Positions 42,392 through 51,625 of a DNA stretch of 64,000 bases are shown piece by piece; position 1 is the first letter of the stretch, and each line of letters starts with the position of its first letter. Origin of the DNA: an uncultured Sulfitobacter sp. (GTDB taxonomy: Bacteria > Pseudomonadota > Alphaproteobacteria > Rhodobacterales > Rhodobacteraceae); NCBI GenBank assembly GCA_947501805.1, contig CANMXJ010000020.1, forward strand, positions 1-64,000. Reading direction: 5' to 3'. Under the pieces are notes generated by a model. The model saw nothing but the letters and a program-made list of their open reading frames with translations, did not search any database and was not told the DNA's origin. Position numbers and translations under genes: made by a program.

Positions 42392-44145
42392 TGCCCGGCG
42401 CCATGACCTACAGATCCGACATTGATGCCGCCGCAAAGCACCTGCAACAAGGATCGTACAAACGTGCGTTGAAGGCCGCAATGTCAGCGGCCAAAAAATC
42501 ACCCGGCCAAGCCGTTGCACCCAATATCGCAGGCATTGCGTTAAGTGCGACTGGCAAGCCAAAAGAGGCGATTGCCCAGTTTCAAAAGGCTTTGAAAATA
42601 CAGCCGGATTTCATTGACGCACAAAAGAATCTTGCTCAAACTCTAATCTTGACGGGACATGGGGAAGCTGCGCTTGCCCTGTTGTACCGAACAACAGAGA
42701 AAACGCCGGATGATTGGCAGGTCTGGTCATTGTTGGCGCAGGCGAACAAGGCAATCGGACAGTATAGTCTTGCATGGGAAAATGCGGGAACCGCTATACG
42801 GCTGGCCCCGCGACATGGGGCGAATTATCACCTGCGCAGTACGATCCTGTTGCAGATGGGGCGGATCAAGGATGCGATTGACGATCTGGAAACCGCGCTG
42901 AAGATTAATCCCAATGACGTTGTTGCCCTGACCAATCTTAGCTTGCCATTGGCACGTCAGACTCGCAGTCAAGAGGCATTGGATGTGGTCGAACGAGCGG
43001 TTGCGATTGACCCCGATAGCCTGCCTGCCCGGTTCCGACTGGCGACGCAACTGGTTGAAATGGGGCAGCAGGAACAGGCGATAGCGCAATACCGGTTGGT
43101 ACTGGAGCGCACGCCGGATCATCCTGCCACGCTGGAAAGGTTGACGGAACTTCTGCCCTCATCAGAGACGGTATTGCTGGAAAAAAACATTCGCGCCAGC
43201 CTCAAGAAAGTGGCGAGACCGTCAGAGGATCGCGCAAGCCTTTTGTTTGCTCTGGCGCGCGTCCTACAGGCCAAAGGGGACAGTGACCAAGCACGCCGCT
43301 CGCTGGGTCAAGCCAATGCAGAGATGCGCAAACTGTCAAACTATGACGCGGAAACTGACGGGCAGATCACACAATCCGTTCTTGCGCGCTACCCTTCGGT
43401 GCAGCCTGTGCCAGCCTATGAAAAAGATGGTCCGTTTCCCATTTTCATACTCGGCTTACCGCGCTCCGGCACCACACTTGCCGAAGCGGTTTTGGGGATG
43501 CATCCCAAGGTGGCCTCGCTTGGTGAACGCGGGACGATTGGGTTTCTGGCACAGGAGATCATCGCAAACGACATGCCCTTTGACGATACAGATGCGACGC
43601 GGTTGCGCGCTGAAGAAAGGCGGTTGTTGCCGGATGTGCCCGAAGGAACATTGGCTTTCACAGACAAGATGCCAGAGAACTACCGGCTGGTCGGGATGTT
43701 GAAACAGGTCTGGCCCGATGCCCGCGTCATTCAGATAACCCGTGATCCGCGTGATGTGGCTTTGTCGATGTGGAAATCACATTTTTCAGGGGCGGCACTG
43801 TCTTACACCTACGATCTAGAAATGATGGCGCAAAAGTTCAATCTCTATGCCAAGACAATGGCCCATTGGCATCAGGTGTTGCCGGATGAAATTCTGGATG
43901 TTTCTTACGCTGACATGGTTAATGATGTGGCGGAGACAGGTCGCAAGATGGCGCAATTCTGCGGATTGAAATGGCATGATGATATGGCCCGACCAGATCA
44001 GAGCACCGCGCAGGTGATGACCCTTAGCGCGACGCAATTGCGCCAGCCCGTGCACAACCGCGCTATTGGAAAGTGGCAGCAAGACGCGGAAATGCTGGCA
44101 CCGTTTGTCGCGGGATTGGACCCGGCATATTGGGCCGGATATTGA
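42391..44145 (+). CDS. TPR repeat sulfotransferase-like protein
   Basis: Protein of 584 residues. An N-terminal tetratricopeptide-repeat array (about 5-260, at least six helix pairs) is followed by a C-terminal sulfotransferase domain. The PAPS-binding loop is LPRSGTTLAEAVLG (356-369), and the 3'-phosphate motif is ITRDPRDVALSMWKSHF. The pattern resembles bacterial tyrosyl-protein or cell-surface sulfotransferases, but the acceptor is unknown. It starts with GTG at 42391 overlapping the tesB stop by one base, or with ATG at 42403. No signal peptide is seen. It does not fit the neighbouring beta-oxidation genes and may serve another purpose despite the coupling. Confidence 0.83.
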   Translation: MPGAMTYRSDIDAAAKHLQQGSYKRALKAAMSAAKKSPGQAVAPNIAGIALSATGKPKEAIAQFQKALKIQPDFIDAQKNLAQTLILTGHGEAALALLYRTTEKTPDDWQVWSLLAQANKAIGQYSLAWENAGTAIRLAPRHGANYHLRSTILLQMGRIKDAIDDLETALKINPNDVVALTNLSLPLARQTRSQEALDVVERAVAIDPDSLPARFRLATQLVEMGQQEQAIAQYRLVLERTPDHPATLERLTELLPSSETVLLEKNIRASLKKVARPSEDRASLLFALARVLQAKGDSDQARRSLGQANAEMRKLSNYDAETDGQITQSVLARYPSVQPVPAYEKDGPFPIFILGLPRSGTTLAEAVLGMHPKVASLGERGTIGFLAQEIIANDMPFDDTDATRLRAEERRLLPDVPEGTLAFTDKMPENYRLVGMLKQVWPDARVIQITRDPRDVALSMWKSHFSGAALSYTYDLEMMAQKFNLYAKTMAHWHQVLPDEILDVSYADMVNDVAETGRKMAQFCGLKWHDDMARPDQSTAQVMTLSATQLRQPVHNRAIGKWQQDAEMLAPFVAGLDPAYWAGY

Positions 44146-44162
44146 GCGCACCAAAGCGACAG

Positions 44163-44534
44163 TCAGCCAAACACGAAGAAACACAGTTTGTTTCGGTCAT
44201 GGTCGTGTACATAGGCACCGTAAAACCGGTCGGGGATACGCTGGCCCGGTGCGCCATCACAGGTTGCGCCCAGTGAGATTGCCTTGTGATATAAAGCCTC
44301 GGCTTCCTCTTTCGTGCTTGCGGGGAATGCGATCATTACGCCGTTGCCAGGGCTGGGGGCCTGTTTGTCATAGGGTTCGCAAACTGCGAGCATCGGCTCT
44401 CCGCGCTTGGTCCCGATAAAGGCGATGCGGCCTGTGTCGATGACAACCTTAGCGCCCTGTTCGGCGAACAGATCCGTGTAGAATGTCTTGGCGCGTTCCA
44501 TGTCTGAAACGCCGATTGTGGTATAGCCGATCAT
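44163..44534 (-). CDS. VOC superfamily protein (glyoxalase-like)
   Basis: Small protein of 123 residues with the paired beta-alpha-beta-beta-beta modules of the vicinal oxygen chelate fold. It begins MIGYTTIGVSDMERAKTFY, and the late segment YGAYVHDHDRNKLCFF is the usual C-terminal strand with metal ligands. The glyoxalase or lyase reaction cannot be assigned from sequence. It is the last gene of the minus-strand block that starts with the ligase at 51218. It lies 12 bases downstream of an SDR gene and 17 bases from the convergent sulfotransferase-like gene. Confidence 0.85.
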   Translation of the reverse strand: MIGYTTIGVSDMERAKTFYTDLFAEQGAKVVIDTGRIAFIGTKRGEPMLAVCEPYDKQAPSPGNGVMIAFPASTKEEAEALYHKAISLGATCDGAPGQRIPDRFYGAYVHDHDRNKLCFFVFG

Positions 44535-44545
44535 TATATCTATCC

Positions 44546-45316
44546 TTATTCAAAGCCACCAAAGCGGCGGTTAAGTTTGCGCATGCCGCCAATCCAGCGG
44601 TCATAGTTTTCGGTCTTGGCCCGCATGTATCCCACGACTTCGGGGTGGGGCAGGACGAGGAACTGTTCGGCCCGGATAGTCTGTACGCAAGCCTCCGCCA
44701 CCGGTTCGGGTTCCATCATCCCGTCAATGGCGGCCACGTGATCCTCGTGGCCTCGGGTCATTTCAGTGCGAACCGCTTGCGGACAAAGCACGGACACTTT
44801 GATCCCTTGATCGCCGTAGGTCATCGCGAGCCATTCAGCGAGACCAACAGCCGCGTGTTTGGTGACACCGTAAGGCGCGGAGCCAACTTGGTTCAGCAGA
44901 CCCGCCGCCGAGGAGGTGTTAAGCAGATAGCCACCGCCCCGCGCCGACATCAGCGGCACCAGCGCGCGCGCGGCCCAGACGTGGGACATCACGTTGATGT
45001 CCCAGATCCGCTGCCAGTCGTCGTCGGGCACTTCAACACCACCCGCAACAGAGATACCGGCGTTTGAGCAGAACAGATCGATCGGGCCAATGTTACGCTC
45101 GACCTCGTTGATCAACTCGTTGATCTCATCCGCTTTGCCGACATTCACGAGATAGGCCGTGCCGCCAATCTCACTCGCTGTCTTTTGCGCGCCTTCGATG
45201 TTCATGTCCACGCAGGCGATGTGCCTTGCACCCTCCTGCGCAAAGCGTAGACACATGGCCCGTCCGATACCACTGGCAGCCCCCGTCACGACGATGATCT
45301 TGTCTTTGAGTTCCAT
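44546..45316 (-). CDS. SDR family oxidoreductase (3)
   Basis: Classical SDR, 256 residues. The cofactor loop TGAASGIGRAMC is at 11-22, NAG near 89 (CSNAGISV), and the catalytic SSAAGLLNQVGSAPYGVTKHA segment holds Ser, Tyr and Lys. The acidic residue after the second strand (CVDMNIEGA) suggests NAD. It is the fifth of the six minus-strand catabolic genes, followed by the VOC gene, and lies three bases after the previous SDR. Confidence 0.9.
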   Translation of the reverse strand: MELKDKIIVVTGAASGIGRAMCLRFAQEGARHIACVDMNIEGAQKTASEIGGTAYLVNVGKADEINELINEVERNIGPIDLFCSNAGISVAGGVEVPDDDWQRIWDINVMSHVWAARALVPLMSARGGGYLLNTSSAAGLLNQVGSAPYGVTKHAAVGLAEWLAMTYGDQGIKVSVLCPQAVRTEMTRGHEDHVAAIDGMMEPEPVAEACVQTIRAEQFLVLPHPEVVGYMRAKTENYDRWIGGMRKLNRRFGGFE

Positions 45317-45319
45317 GAT

Positions 45320-46087
45320 TTACGTCCACATATTGGAGCCGCCACAGACGGTCAGCGCCTGTCCGGTCATGTATTTGCTGGCGTCGGAGGCGAGGAAAAC
45401 GGCGAGGCCCGCGAAATCATCCGGTTCACCCAAACGGCGCAGGGGGATTTCCTCTTTGATACGTTTTTCCACCTCTGGATTGTCCCACAACTCGCGTGCA
45501 AACTCGGTTTTCACAAGGCCGGGGCAAATTGCGTTAAAGCGGATGCCCTTGGGTCCAAATTCAGCGGCAAGGTTGCGTACCAGCCCGATCAACGCCAGTT
45601 TCGACATGCCGTACGTGCCGAGCATGACAGAAGGTTTGAACGCGCCGATAGAAGAGGTGAAGGCCATCGAGCCCGCACCCTTGGCAATCATATCGGGGGC
45701 GACCATCTGCGCCAGCCAGAGGTTGGACTGCACATTGGCGTTCATGGTTTTCTGATAGGCGTCATCGGGGATTTCCGAGGTTTTACCATAATACGGGTTC
45801 ACCCCCGCATTGCCGATCACAATATCTATTGGCCCGGCCAGTTCATGTGTCTTGTCGACCAACGCCTGCAACTGTTCCTTGTAGCCGACGTTACATGCAA
45901 CCGCATGGGCTTTGCCTTTGCCCAATGCGTTGATCCCCGCCGCCGCTTCATCCAGTTGGTCTTGCTTGCGCGCGGAGATCACCACCGTTGCCCCATGTTC
46001 GGCCAAGGCGGTGGCCATGGCCAACCCCATGCCCTTGGAGGCACCGGTCAGCAGCGCCACCTTGCCCGTTAAATCAAACAAGCTCAT
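45320..46087 (-). CDS. SDR family oxidoreductase (4)
   Basis: Classical SDR, 255 residues. The loop TGASKGMGLAMATA is at 14-27. The usual NNAG is NAGVNPY here, and the catalytic SSIGAFKPSVMLGTYGMSKLA holds Ser, Tyr and Lys. The C-terminal part (YMTGQALTVCGGSNMW) is typical. The basic residue in SARKQDQLDEA suggests NADP. The start overlaps the preceding acyl-CoA dehydrogenase gene by four bases. Confidence 0.9.
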   Translation of the reverse strand: MSLFDLTGKVALLTGASKGMGLAMATALAEHGATVVISARKQDQLDEAAAGINALGKGKAHAVACNVGYKEQLQALVDKTHELAGPIDIVIGNAGVNPYYGKTSEIPDDAYQKTMNANVQSNLWLAQMVAPDMIAKGAGSMAFTSSIGAFKPSVMLGTYGMSKLALIGLVRNLAAEFGPKGIRFNAICPGLVKTEFARELWDNPEVEKRIKEEIPLRRLGEPDDFAGLAVFLASDASKYMTGQALTVCGGSNMWT

Positions 46088-47400
46088 CCCATGAACCCGC
46101 CGGAACCACGCGCCTGGGTGTCGCCTTTGATCGCGTCCTGGCGGGAGTTGCTGTCTTTGTAGCTTTGCACTTCGTTGCGGGCGATCACGTGGTGGTGGAC
46201 CTCATCGGGGCCATCCGCGTAGCGCAGGGTCCGCTGTTGGGCGTACATGCCGGATAGCGGCGACCACTGCGAAATACCCGTTGCACCATGCACCTGCATG
46301 GCTTGGTCGATGATATCGCAGACCTGTTCCGGCACCTTGGCCTTGATCATCGACACCCAGATGCGGGCCTCCTTGTTGCCCAGAACGTCCATCGCCTTGG
46401 CGGCTTTCAACACCAGCAAACGCATCGATTCAATCTCGATCTTGGCGCGGGAAATGGTTTCCATGTTCTTGCCCAGATCGACGATTTTCTTGCCAAAAGC
46501 CACACGGTTCAGCCCGCGATCAATCATCAGGTCCAGCGCCTTTTCCGCTTGCCCGATCGAACGCATGCAATGGTGGATGCGGCCCGGTCCAAGGCGCACT
46601 TGGGAGATCTCAAAACCGCGTCCTTCGCCCCACAGCATGTTGGTTTCCGGGACGCGCACATCTGTGAACCGGATATGCATATGCCCATGCGGTGCGTCGT
46701 CATGACCGAAAACGTGCATGGGGCCGAGGATTTCAACACCGGGATGATCCATCGGCACAAGGATTTGGGACTGCTGACGGAAGGCTTCCGCATCGGGAGA
46801 GGTTTTCACCATCACGATCATGATCTTGCAGCGGGGATCACCCGCGCCAGAAATATAGTATTTCTCACCGTTCATGACCCATTCGCCGTTTTCCAGCACG
46901 GCGGTCATGCCGATGTTCTTGGCATCAGACGAAGCGACATCGGGCTCTGTCATGGCAAAGGCGGAGCGGATTTCACCAGCGAGCAGGGGTTTGAGCCACT
47001 TTTCTTTCTGTTCGGGCGTGCCGACACGTTCCAGCACTTCCATGTTGCCGGTGTCAGGCGCAGAACAGTTCAGCGTTTCGGACGCCAAAGGGTTTTTGCC
47101 CAGCTCGGCGGCGATATAGGCGTAATCAAGGTTGGACAGACCCTCACCCGTTTCGGCATTGGGCAAAAAGAAGTTCCACAGCCCTGACTCGCGGGCCTTC
47201 TGCTTGGCTCCTTCCAGCAGTTCCATCTGGCGCGGCGTATGCGACCAGCGGTTCGCGCGGCCTTCACCGTCGCGGTGATATTCCTCCGTGATCGGATCGA
47301 CGTTTTCGCGGATGTGTTTGATTACGGCATTCAGCAGCGGCTTGGCCTTGTCGGACATCTCAAGGTTGTTCAGACTAAGCGGGGAATTGGTATCGGACAT
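46084..47400 (-). CDS. Acyl-CoA dehydrogenase (third)
   Basis: Acyl-CoA dehydrogenase of 438 residues, longer than the pair at 24043-26324, of the large ACAD10/11-like branch. Recognisable parts are SETLNCSAPDTGNMEVLERVG, AFAMTEPDVASSDA (flavin-side loop), NGEKYYISGAGDPRCKI, and the C-terminal QVHGATGISQWSPL with the ADGPDEVHH segment. The TMHGATGxS-type end and the DGPDEVH motif mark ACAD10/11 relatives, the family linked to removal of phosphate from 4-phosphoacyl-CoAs. It could therefore partner the APH-type kinase at 31008. It lies after a hairpin downstream of the enoyl-CoA hydratase gene. Confidence 0.92.
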   Translation of the reverse strand: MSDTNSPLSLNNLEMSDKAKPLLNAVIKHIRENVDPITEEYHRDGEGRANRWSHTPRQMELLEGAKQKARESGLWNFFLPNAETGEGLSNLDYAYIAAELGKNPLASETLNCSAPDTGNMEVLERVGTPEQKEKWLKPLLAGEIRSAFAMTEPDVASSDAKNIGMTAVLENGEWVMNGEKYYISGAGDPRCKIMIVMVKTSPDAEAFRQQSQILVPMDHPGVEILGPMHVFGHDDAPHGHMHIRFTDVRVPETNMLWGEGRGFEISQVRLGPGRIHHCMRSIGQAEKALDLMIDRGLNRVAFGKKIVDLGKNMETISRAKIEIESMRLLVLKAAKAMDVLGNKEARIWVSMIKAKVPEQVCDIIDQAMQVHGATGISQWSPLSGMYAQQRTLRYADGPDEVHHHVIARNEVQSYKDSNSRQDAIKGDTQARGSGGFMG

Positions 47401-47429
47401 ATCGTTGCCTCCTGTTGGCGTTTATTTGT

Positions 47430-47444
47430 TCACCCGAAGGGTGA
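47430..47444 (-). other. Intercistronic hairpin ech-acad
   Basis: TCACCC and GGGTGA flank a GAA spacer (plus strand), giving a six-base stem in the 46-base gap between the hydratase and dehydrogenase genes. No T run follows in the minus direction, so mRNA stabilisation or processing is likelier than termination. Confidence 0.45.
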
Positions 47445-47446
47445 CG

Positions 47447-48226
47447 TTATTTATTGACCCAGTTGGGCGCGCGTTTCTCGACAAAGGCGGTCACGCCCTC
47501 TTTGAAATCTTCGGTCTTGCGCAGGTCGTCGATGACCTCGCGGGAATAGGCGATGCTTTCGGCCATGCCGTCGCGGGCGTACATGTCGTTCAGCACGCGC
47601 TTGGTTGATTTGACGGCAGAGGGGGAGACCGTGCAAAGCTGCTCGGCCTTTTCCATTGCTTTTGCCATCAGGTCGCCATGCGCATGGACTTCGTTCACAC
47701 AGCCCATTTTCAGCGCCTCATCCGCCAGAATAGTACGCCCCGTGAACATCATCTCCTGCGCGGCAAGCCGCCCGATGTAGCGCGACAGGCGTTGCACACC
47801 GGAGGCGGCGGCGAAAAAGCCGACCCTGACTTCGGGCAGGGCAAACTTGGCGTTCTCGGAAGCGAGGATAATGTCGCAGGACAGCGCCGTCTCAAACCCG
47901 CCACCCATGGCAAAACCGTTCACGGCCGCGATAATCGGTTTCTCCAGATCAAAGCGGGCGGACAATCCGGCAAAACCGGAGGTAGGCATCGGCTTTTGCG
48001 TTCCGCCTGCCGCTGTGGCCTTAAGGTCATTGCCCGCGCTGAACGCTTTGTCCCCCGCGCCGGTCAGTACCGCGACCCAGAGATCTTGATCAGCCGCGAA
48101 AGCATCCCAGCAATCGGCCATCTCGTTGTGCATATCGACGTGCACGGCATTGTAGACATCTGGCCGGTTCATCGTGACGACAAGGATATGACCCTTCCTT
48201 TCGGTTGTGATAAATTCGTAGCTCAT
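47447..48226 (-). CDS. Enoyl-CoA hydratase/isomerase family protein
   Basis: Crotonase-fold enzyme, 259 residues. The oxyanion-hole and CoA part is seen in AFSAGNDLKA and AAVNGFAMGGGFETALSCD. The two catalytic glutamates of true hydratases are both present: GGGFE and ALPEVRVG. So (S)-3-hydroxyacyl-CoA formation is possible, and isomerase activity is not excluded. The start is inside the end of the hydroxyacyl-CoA dehydrogenase gene (four-base overlap). Together the two genes carry the activities of a fused FadB protein as separate chains. Confidence 0.92.
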   Translation of the reverse strand: MSYEFITTERKGHILVVTMNRPDVYNAVHVDMHNEMADCWDAFAADQDLWVAVLTGAGDKAFSAGNDLKATAAGGTQKPMPTSGFAGLSARFDLEKPIIAAVNGFAMGGGFETALSCDIILASENAKFALPEVRVGFFAAASGVQRLSRYIGRLAAQEMMFTGRTILADEALKMGCVNEVHAHGDLMAKAMEKAEQLCTVSPSAVKSTKRVLNDMYARDGMAESIAYSREVIDDLRKTEDFKEGVTAFVEKRAPNWVNK

Positions 48227-49515
48227 ACTTTCAGCCCTCCGGTGTCGATTTCAGTAAATTTGCCACCTGTCGCGGCCAGTGTGCGCAGGGTTTTGGCAGG
48301 TTCAAATGCGGCATCTTGCGCGCCCAGTTTTTCCATGCGATCCAGCACCGCTTGCGCGCCGACCATATCGCCATAGAATATCGGGCCGCCCCTGTCGGCG
48401 GGCCAGCCATAACCGTTGAGCCAGACAACATCGATGTCCGAGGGGCGTTGTGCCTTGTTTTCCTCAAGGATTTTCACAGCCTCATTAATCATCGGATAGA
48501 TGCAAATCTCGATGATCTCATCAGCGCTCATGGTAGAGGGTTCAGCCCCGGTAATGTCGCGGATGATGCCTGCGGTCACATCGGACGGAACGGGGCGGCG
48601 GTTTTCGTCGTAATCATAAAACCCCGCCTTGGTTTTCTGCCCGCGGCGGTCCAATTCACACAAAGCATCACGGATCGGATTGTCGGTCTTGGCCCCTTTG
48701 GACCAACCAATATCAAGGCCCGCAAGATCAGACATCTGGAACGGTCCCATTTTGAAACCGAACTGGTTTAGCGCCGCGTCCACATCCCATGGCATCACGC
48801 CCTGATAAACCAGCTTGTTCGCCTGGATTTGACGGGCAAACAGAATGCGGTTGCCGACAAATCCGGGGCAGACGCCGACCAGCGTAGCGATCTTGTTGAT
48901 GTCCTTCGCCAAGGCCATGCAGGTTGCGACCACATCATCTGCGGTGTGTTTGGCGCGGACAATCTCCAGCAGTTTCATCACATTCGCGGGGGAAAAGAAA
49001 TGCAGCCCGATCACGTCTTGGGGTCGTTTGGTCATTGCCGCGATTTCATCGATGTTCAGCGCCGAAGTATTGGTGGCAAGGATCGCGCCGGGTTTCATCA
49101 CTGCGTCGAGTTCAGTGAATATCTTGCGCTTGAGGTCCATGTTTTCAAACACGGCCTCAATGACCAGATCACAATCGGCAAGGTCCGCAATCGACAACGT
49201 GCCGGTGAAACGCCCCATCCGCGCTTCGACCTCGTCCTGCGGGAAACGCCCCTTGTCAGACGACCGCTGATAGTTGCCACGTACCACGCCCAGACCCCGA
49301 TCCAGACCTTCCTGCGAAGTATCGACAATCGTCACAGGAATGCCAGCGGTCGCGAAGTTCATTGCAATGCCGCCGCCCATGGTACCCGCACCGATGATGC
49401 CAACGGTTTTCACAGGCCGTTTTGGCGTGTTCGCATCCAACCCTGGCACTTCCCATGCGGCGGCACCGGCTGCGGCGATATAGGCACCGATTTCTTGTTC
49501 GCTTGGATGGTTCAT
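48223..49515 (-). CDS. 3-hydroxyacyl-CoA dehydrogenase
   Basis: NAD-dependent 3-hydroxyacyl-CoA dehydrogenase, 430 residues. The cofactor loop [13 protein letters not shown] is at 39-51. [15 protein letters not shown] holds the catalytic histidine, with the glutamate and asparagine region further on. Two C-terminal 3HCDH domains follow, the second beginning near IRDITGAEP, as in FadB, but the N-terminal crotonase domain of FadB is missing and is supplied by the next gene. The start overlaps the ligase stop by four bases. Confidence 0.93.
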   Translation of the reverse strand: MNHPSEQEIGAYIAAAGAAAWEVPGLDANTPKRPVKTVGIIGAGTMGGGIAMNFATAGIPVTIVDTSQEGLDRGLGVVRGNYQRSSDKGRFPQDEVEARMGRFTGTLSIADLADCDLVIEAVFENMDLKRKIFTELDAVMKPGAILATNTSALNIDEIAAMTKRPQDVIGLHFFSPANVMKLLEIVRAKHTADDVVATCMALAKDINKIATLVGVCPGFVGNRILFARQIQANKLVYQGVMPWDVDAALNQFGFKMGPFQMSDLAGLDIGWSKGAKTDNPIRDALCELDRRGQKTKAGFYDYDENRRPVPSDVTAGIIRDITGAEPSTMSADEIIEICIYPMINEAVKILEENKAQRPSDIDVVWLNGYGWPADRGGPIFYGDMVGAQAVLDRMEKLGAQDAAFEPAKTLRTLAATGGKFTEIDTGGLKV

Positions 49516-51218
49516 ACTTGAGCCTCTTGTTTGTCCAGACAGGCCGTGCGGATTGCACGACGATCAATCTTGTCCGTGGCACCACGGGTCAGCACATCAT
49601 GCTGGCACCACAGGTGCGCAGGAATTTTATACTTGGCGAGGTGACCATCAAGGAACGCGGCCAACCCGTCACGTGTTAATGTTGCGCCTGCCCTTAACTG
49701 CACGGCTGCGCCAACAGCTTCGCCCAGCCGGTCATCGGGAACTGAAAATGCGGCGGCTTCCAGAACATCGGGATGGCGGTGCAGCGCACCCTCAACATCC
49801 AGACAGGCGATGTTTTCACCGCCGCGGATGATGATGTTCTTTTTGCGATCAAGGATTGTGACGTAGCCGTCATCATCCAGCACACCCAGATCACCAGTGC
49901 GCAGCCAACCATCCTTGAGCGTTTCTGCGGTGGCTTCCGGTTTGTTCAGATAGCAGCGCATGATTTGGGGGCCTTTCACCGTGATCTCTCCGATGGTGCC
50001 GTTTGGAACATCGTTTCCGTCATCGTCGAGCATCCGTAGCTCCTGCACAGGAGGGTGCAGTTTGCCTGCGCTCTCTGGGCGGGCCTTGTAGTCATCGCCA
50101 ATCATCCCGATGCCAAGTGCGTTGGTCTCGGTCATGCCCCAACCGGTTGCCACGCCTGCGTTGGGAAAGGTTTCTGCCAGCTGTGCCACCTGTGCGGCGG
50201 GGCGTTTTGCACCACCGGCACCTAGGTAGTCCATCATGGGCAATGTCTCGCCCATGCGCTTTGCCGCTTCCATCAACTCGGCCGATTGTGTCGGGACCCC
50301 GAGGAACCGTGTGATGTCATTGTCGCGCATCAGGCGCACGGCGTCCTCGGCGTCCCATTTGTACATCAACGTGATTTTGGCCCCTGCAGGCAAGCTCAGC
50401 AAGAAAAGCGGATGTGTCGCGGTAACGTGAAATAATGGCGTAACAACCAGTGCGGAGGGACGCGGTGCTGCGGGGGCATCCGGCGCAGGCGGGTCAATCA
50501 GCGGCGCGATAACGGATTGCATCAGCCAGCTAAAAACCGCATTCACCGCACCGCGATGTGTCTGAACAACCCCTTTGGGATGGCCGGTGGTGCCGGATGA
50601 ATACATGATGGCGAAATCGTCATCGGTATCAATGGGAACAGCGGGTGCCTGATCAGAACGGGCACCATCGCGCAATGCCGAAAAGTCCAGCGCCGTTTCC
50701 CCCTCGCCGTCGCGTGCGCCAATCAGGGTCAGGCCAAGGGTGTCTTGCAAGGGCTTGAGGCGCGCAATGCGCGACTTGTCAGCAAAGATTACCTTGGCTT
50801 CGCTATCACGCAGGGCATAGTCAAGTTCTTCGGTGGTCCACCACGCATTGACGAAAACAACAACGCCGCCGATGGAAGATATCGCGAGGACCAGTATCAG
50901 CAATTCGGGATAGTTGCGCATGGCAATTGCAACCCGATCGCCCTGACGCAACCCCAGCTGATCCTGCATGGCGTGGGCAAGCCGGTAAACAGATCCGGTG
51001 AATTCAGCATAGGTCAGGCTTTCACCCTCATAGGCCAGATATTCCAGCTGGCCATTGCCATGTTGCGCCCATCCCGCTGCCAGCAATCCCGGCAGGGTTG
51101 GTGGTATGTTCTTGAATGCCTTGACGGTGACCCCGCGCACGTCAACCTCGTGCAGCGCGAAAGTCGGGTTTGTGCTTGTTACATGGCGCACGGCCTGTTC
51201 CGGTGTCATGGCCGTCAT
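49512..51218 (-). CDS. Acyl-CoA synthetase (class I adenylate-forming)
   Basis: Acid-CoA ligase of 568 residues. The ATP loop is IMYSSGTTGHPKGVVQTH. The A5-type motif is in GWGMTETNALG, the hinge in DGWLRTGDLGVLDDDGYV and DRKKNIIIRGGENI, and the C-terminal lysine in RGATDKIDRRAI. It is the head of the minus-strand operon that carries 3-hydroxyacyl-CoA dehydrogenase, hydratase, acad, two SDRs and VOC. The start is ATG at 51218, with a second ATG three codons later. It probably activates the acid that this operon then degrades. An IclR-like palindrome lies about 120 bases upstream. Confidence 0.92.
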   Translation of the reverse strand: MTAMTPEQAVRHVTSTNPTFALHEVDVRGVTVKAFKNIPPTLPGLLAAGWAQHGNGQLEYLAYEGESLTYAEFTGSVYRLAHAMQDQLGLRQGDRVAIAMRNYPELLILVLAISSIGGVVVFVNAWWTTEELDYALRDSEAKVIFADKSRIARLKPLQDTLGLTLIGARDGEGETALDFSALRDGARSDQAPAVPIDTDDDFAIMYSSGTTGHPKGVVQTHRGAVNAVFSWLMQSVIAPLIDPPAPDAPAAPRPSALVVTPLFHVTATHPLFLLSLPAGAKITLMYKWDAEDAVRLMRDNDITRFLGVPTQSAELMEAAKRMGETLPMMDYLGAGGAKRPAAQVAQLAETFPNAGVATGWGMTETNALGIGMIGDDYKARPESAGKLHPPVQELRMLDDDGNDVPNGTIGEITVKGPQIMRCYLNKPEATAETLKDGWLRTGDLGVLDDDGYVTILDRKKNIIIRGGENIACLDVEGALHRHPDVLEAAAFSVPDDRLGEAVGAAVQLRAGATLTRDGLAAFLDGHLAKYKIPAHLWCQHDVLTRGATDKIDRRAIRTACLDKQEAQV

Positions 51219-51625
51219 AACGGCCCCCGATTATTGCGCATGATCCCCCTCCCAAGGCAAAGCTTCGGCCCATCCTTCCACAGATCGAGCCGACTCTGTT
51301 ATCATGAGACTAGGCAGTAAAGACGCCGCTGCCAATACCGCAGAACGGAACGTCATTCCGCGAAAATATGCTTGTCGAAAGATTGTCGGCGAAAACCGGA
51401 TGATAGACTTGGCGGGTGCCAGATGGCGCGGTCACTAAATGCCGACGCTGATTGTCGTATACGTCGTTGCCTTTTCCTGCCAAGGTCTGCACCCTTTCAT
51501 GAGGTGTCGATGATGTCTGACGCTATTGTATCAAGTCGTGGCACAAGGCATGACAATCGACATTTGGCAGCGTACCCTTTAGGAACCCTGAAACCGACTT
51601 GGCATTCCAACCGAACAGGCAGGCT
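51219..51625. promoter_or_regulatory. Ligase operon-lysR intergenic region
   Basis: This 407-base gap between divergent genes holds no convincing gene. It contains the related palindrome at 51335-51351 and a following GGAA-CGTCA-TTCC element. The promoters of the minus-strand ligase operon and of the LysR gene should lie here. In-frame ORFs inside it are short and lack family features. Confidence 0.5.
51335..51351. promoter_or_regulatory. Putative IclR-type operator, site C
   Basis: ATACCGC-AGA-ACGGAAC matches the perfect site B at 14 of 17 positions, including the AGA spacer. It lies about 117 bases upstream of the ligase start codon. The arms here are imperfect. Confidence 0.5.
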
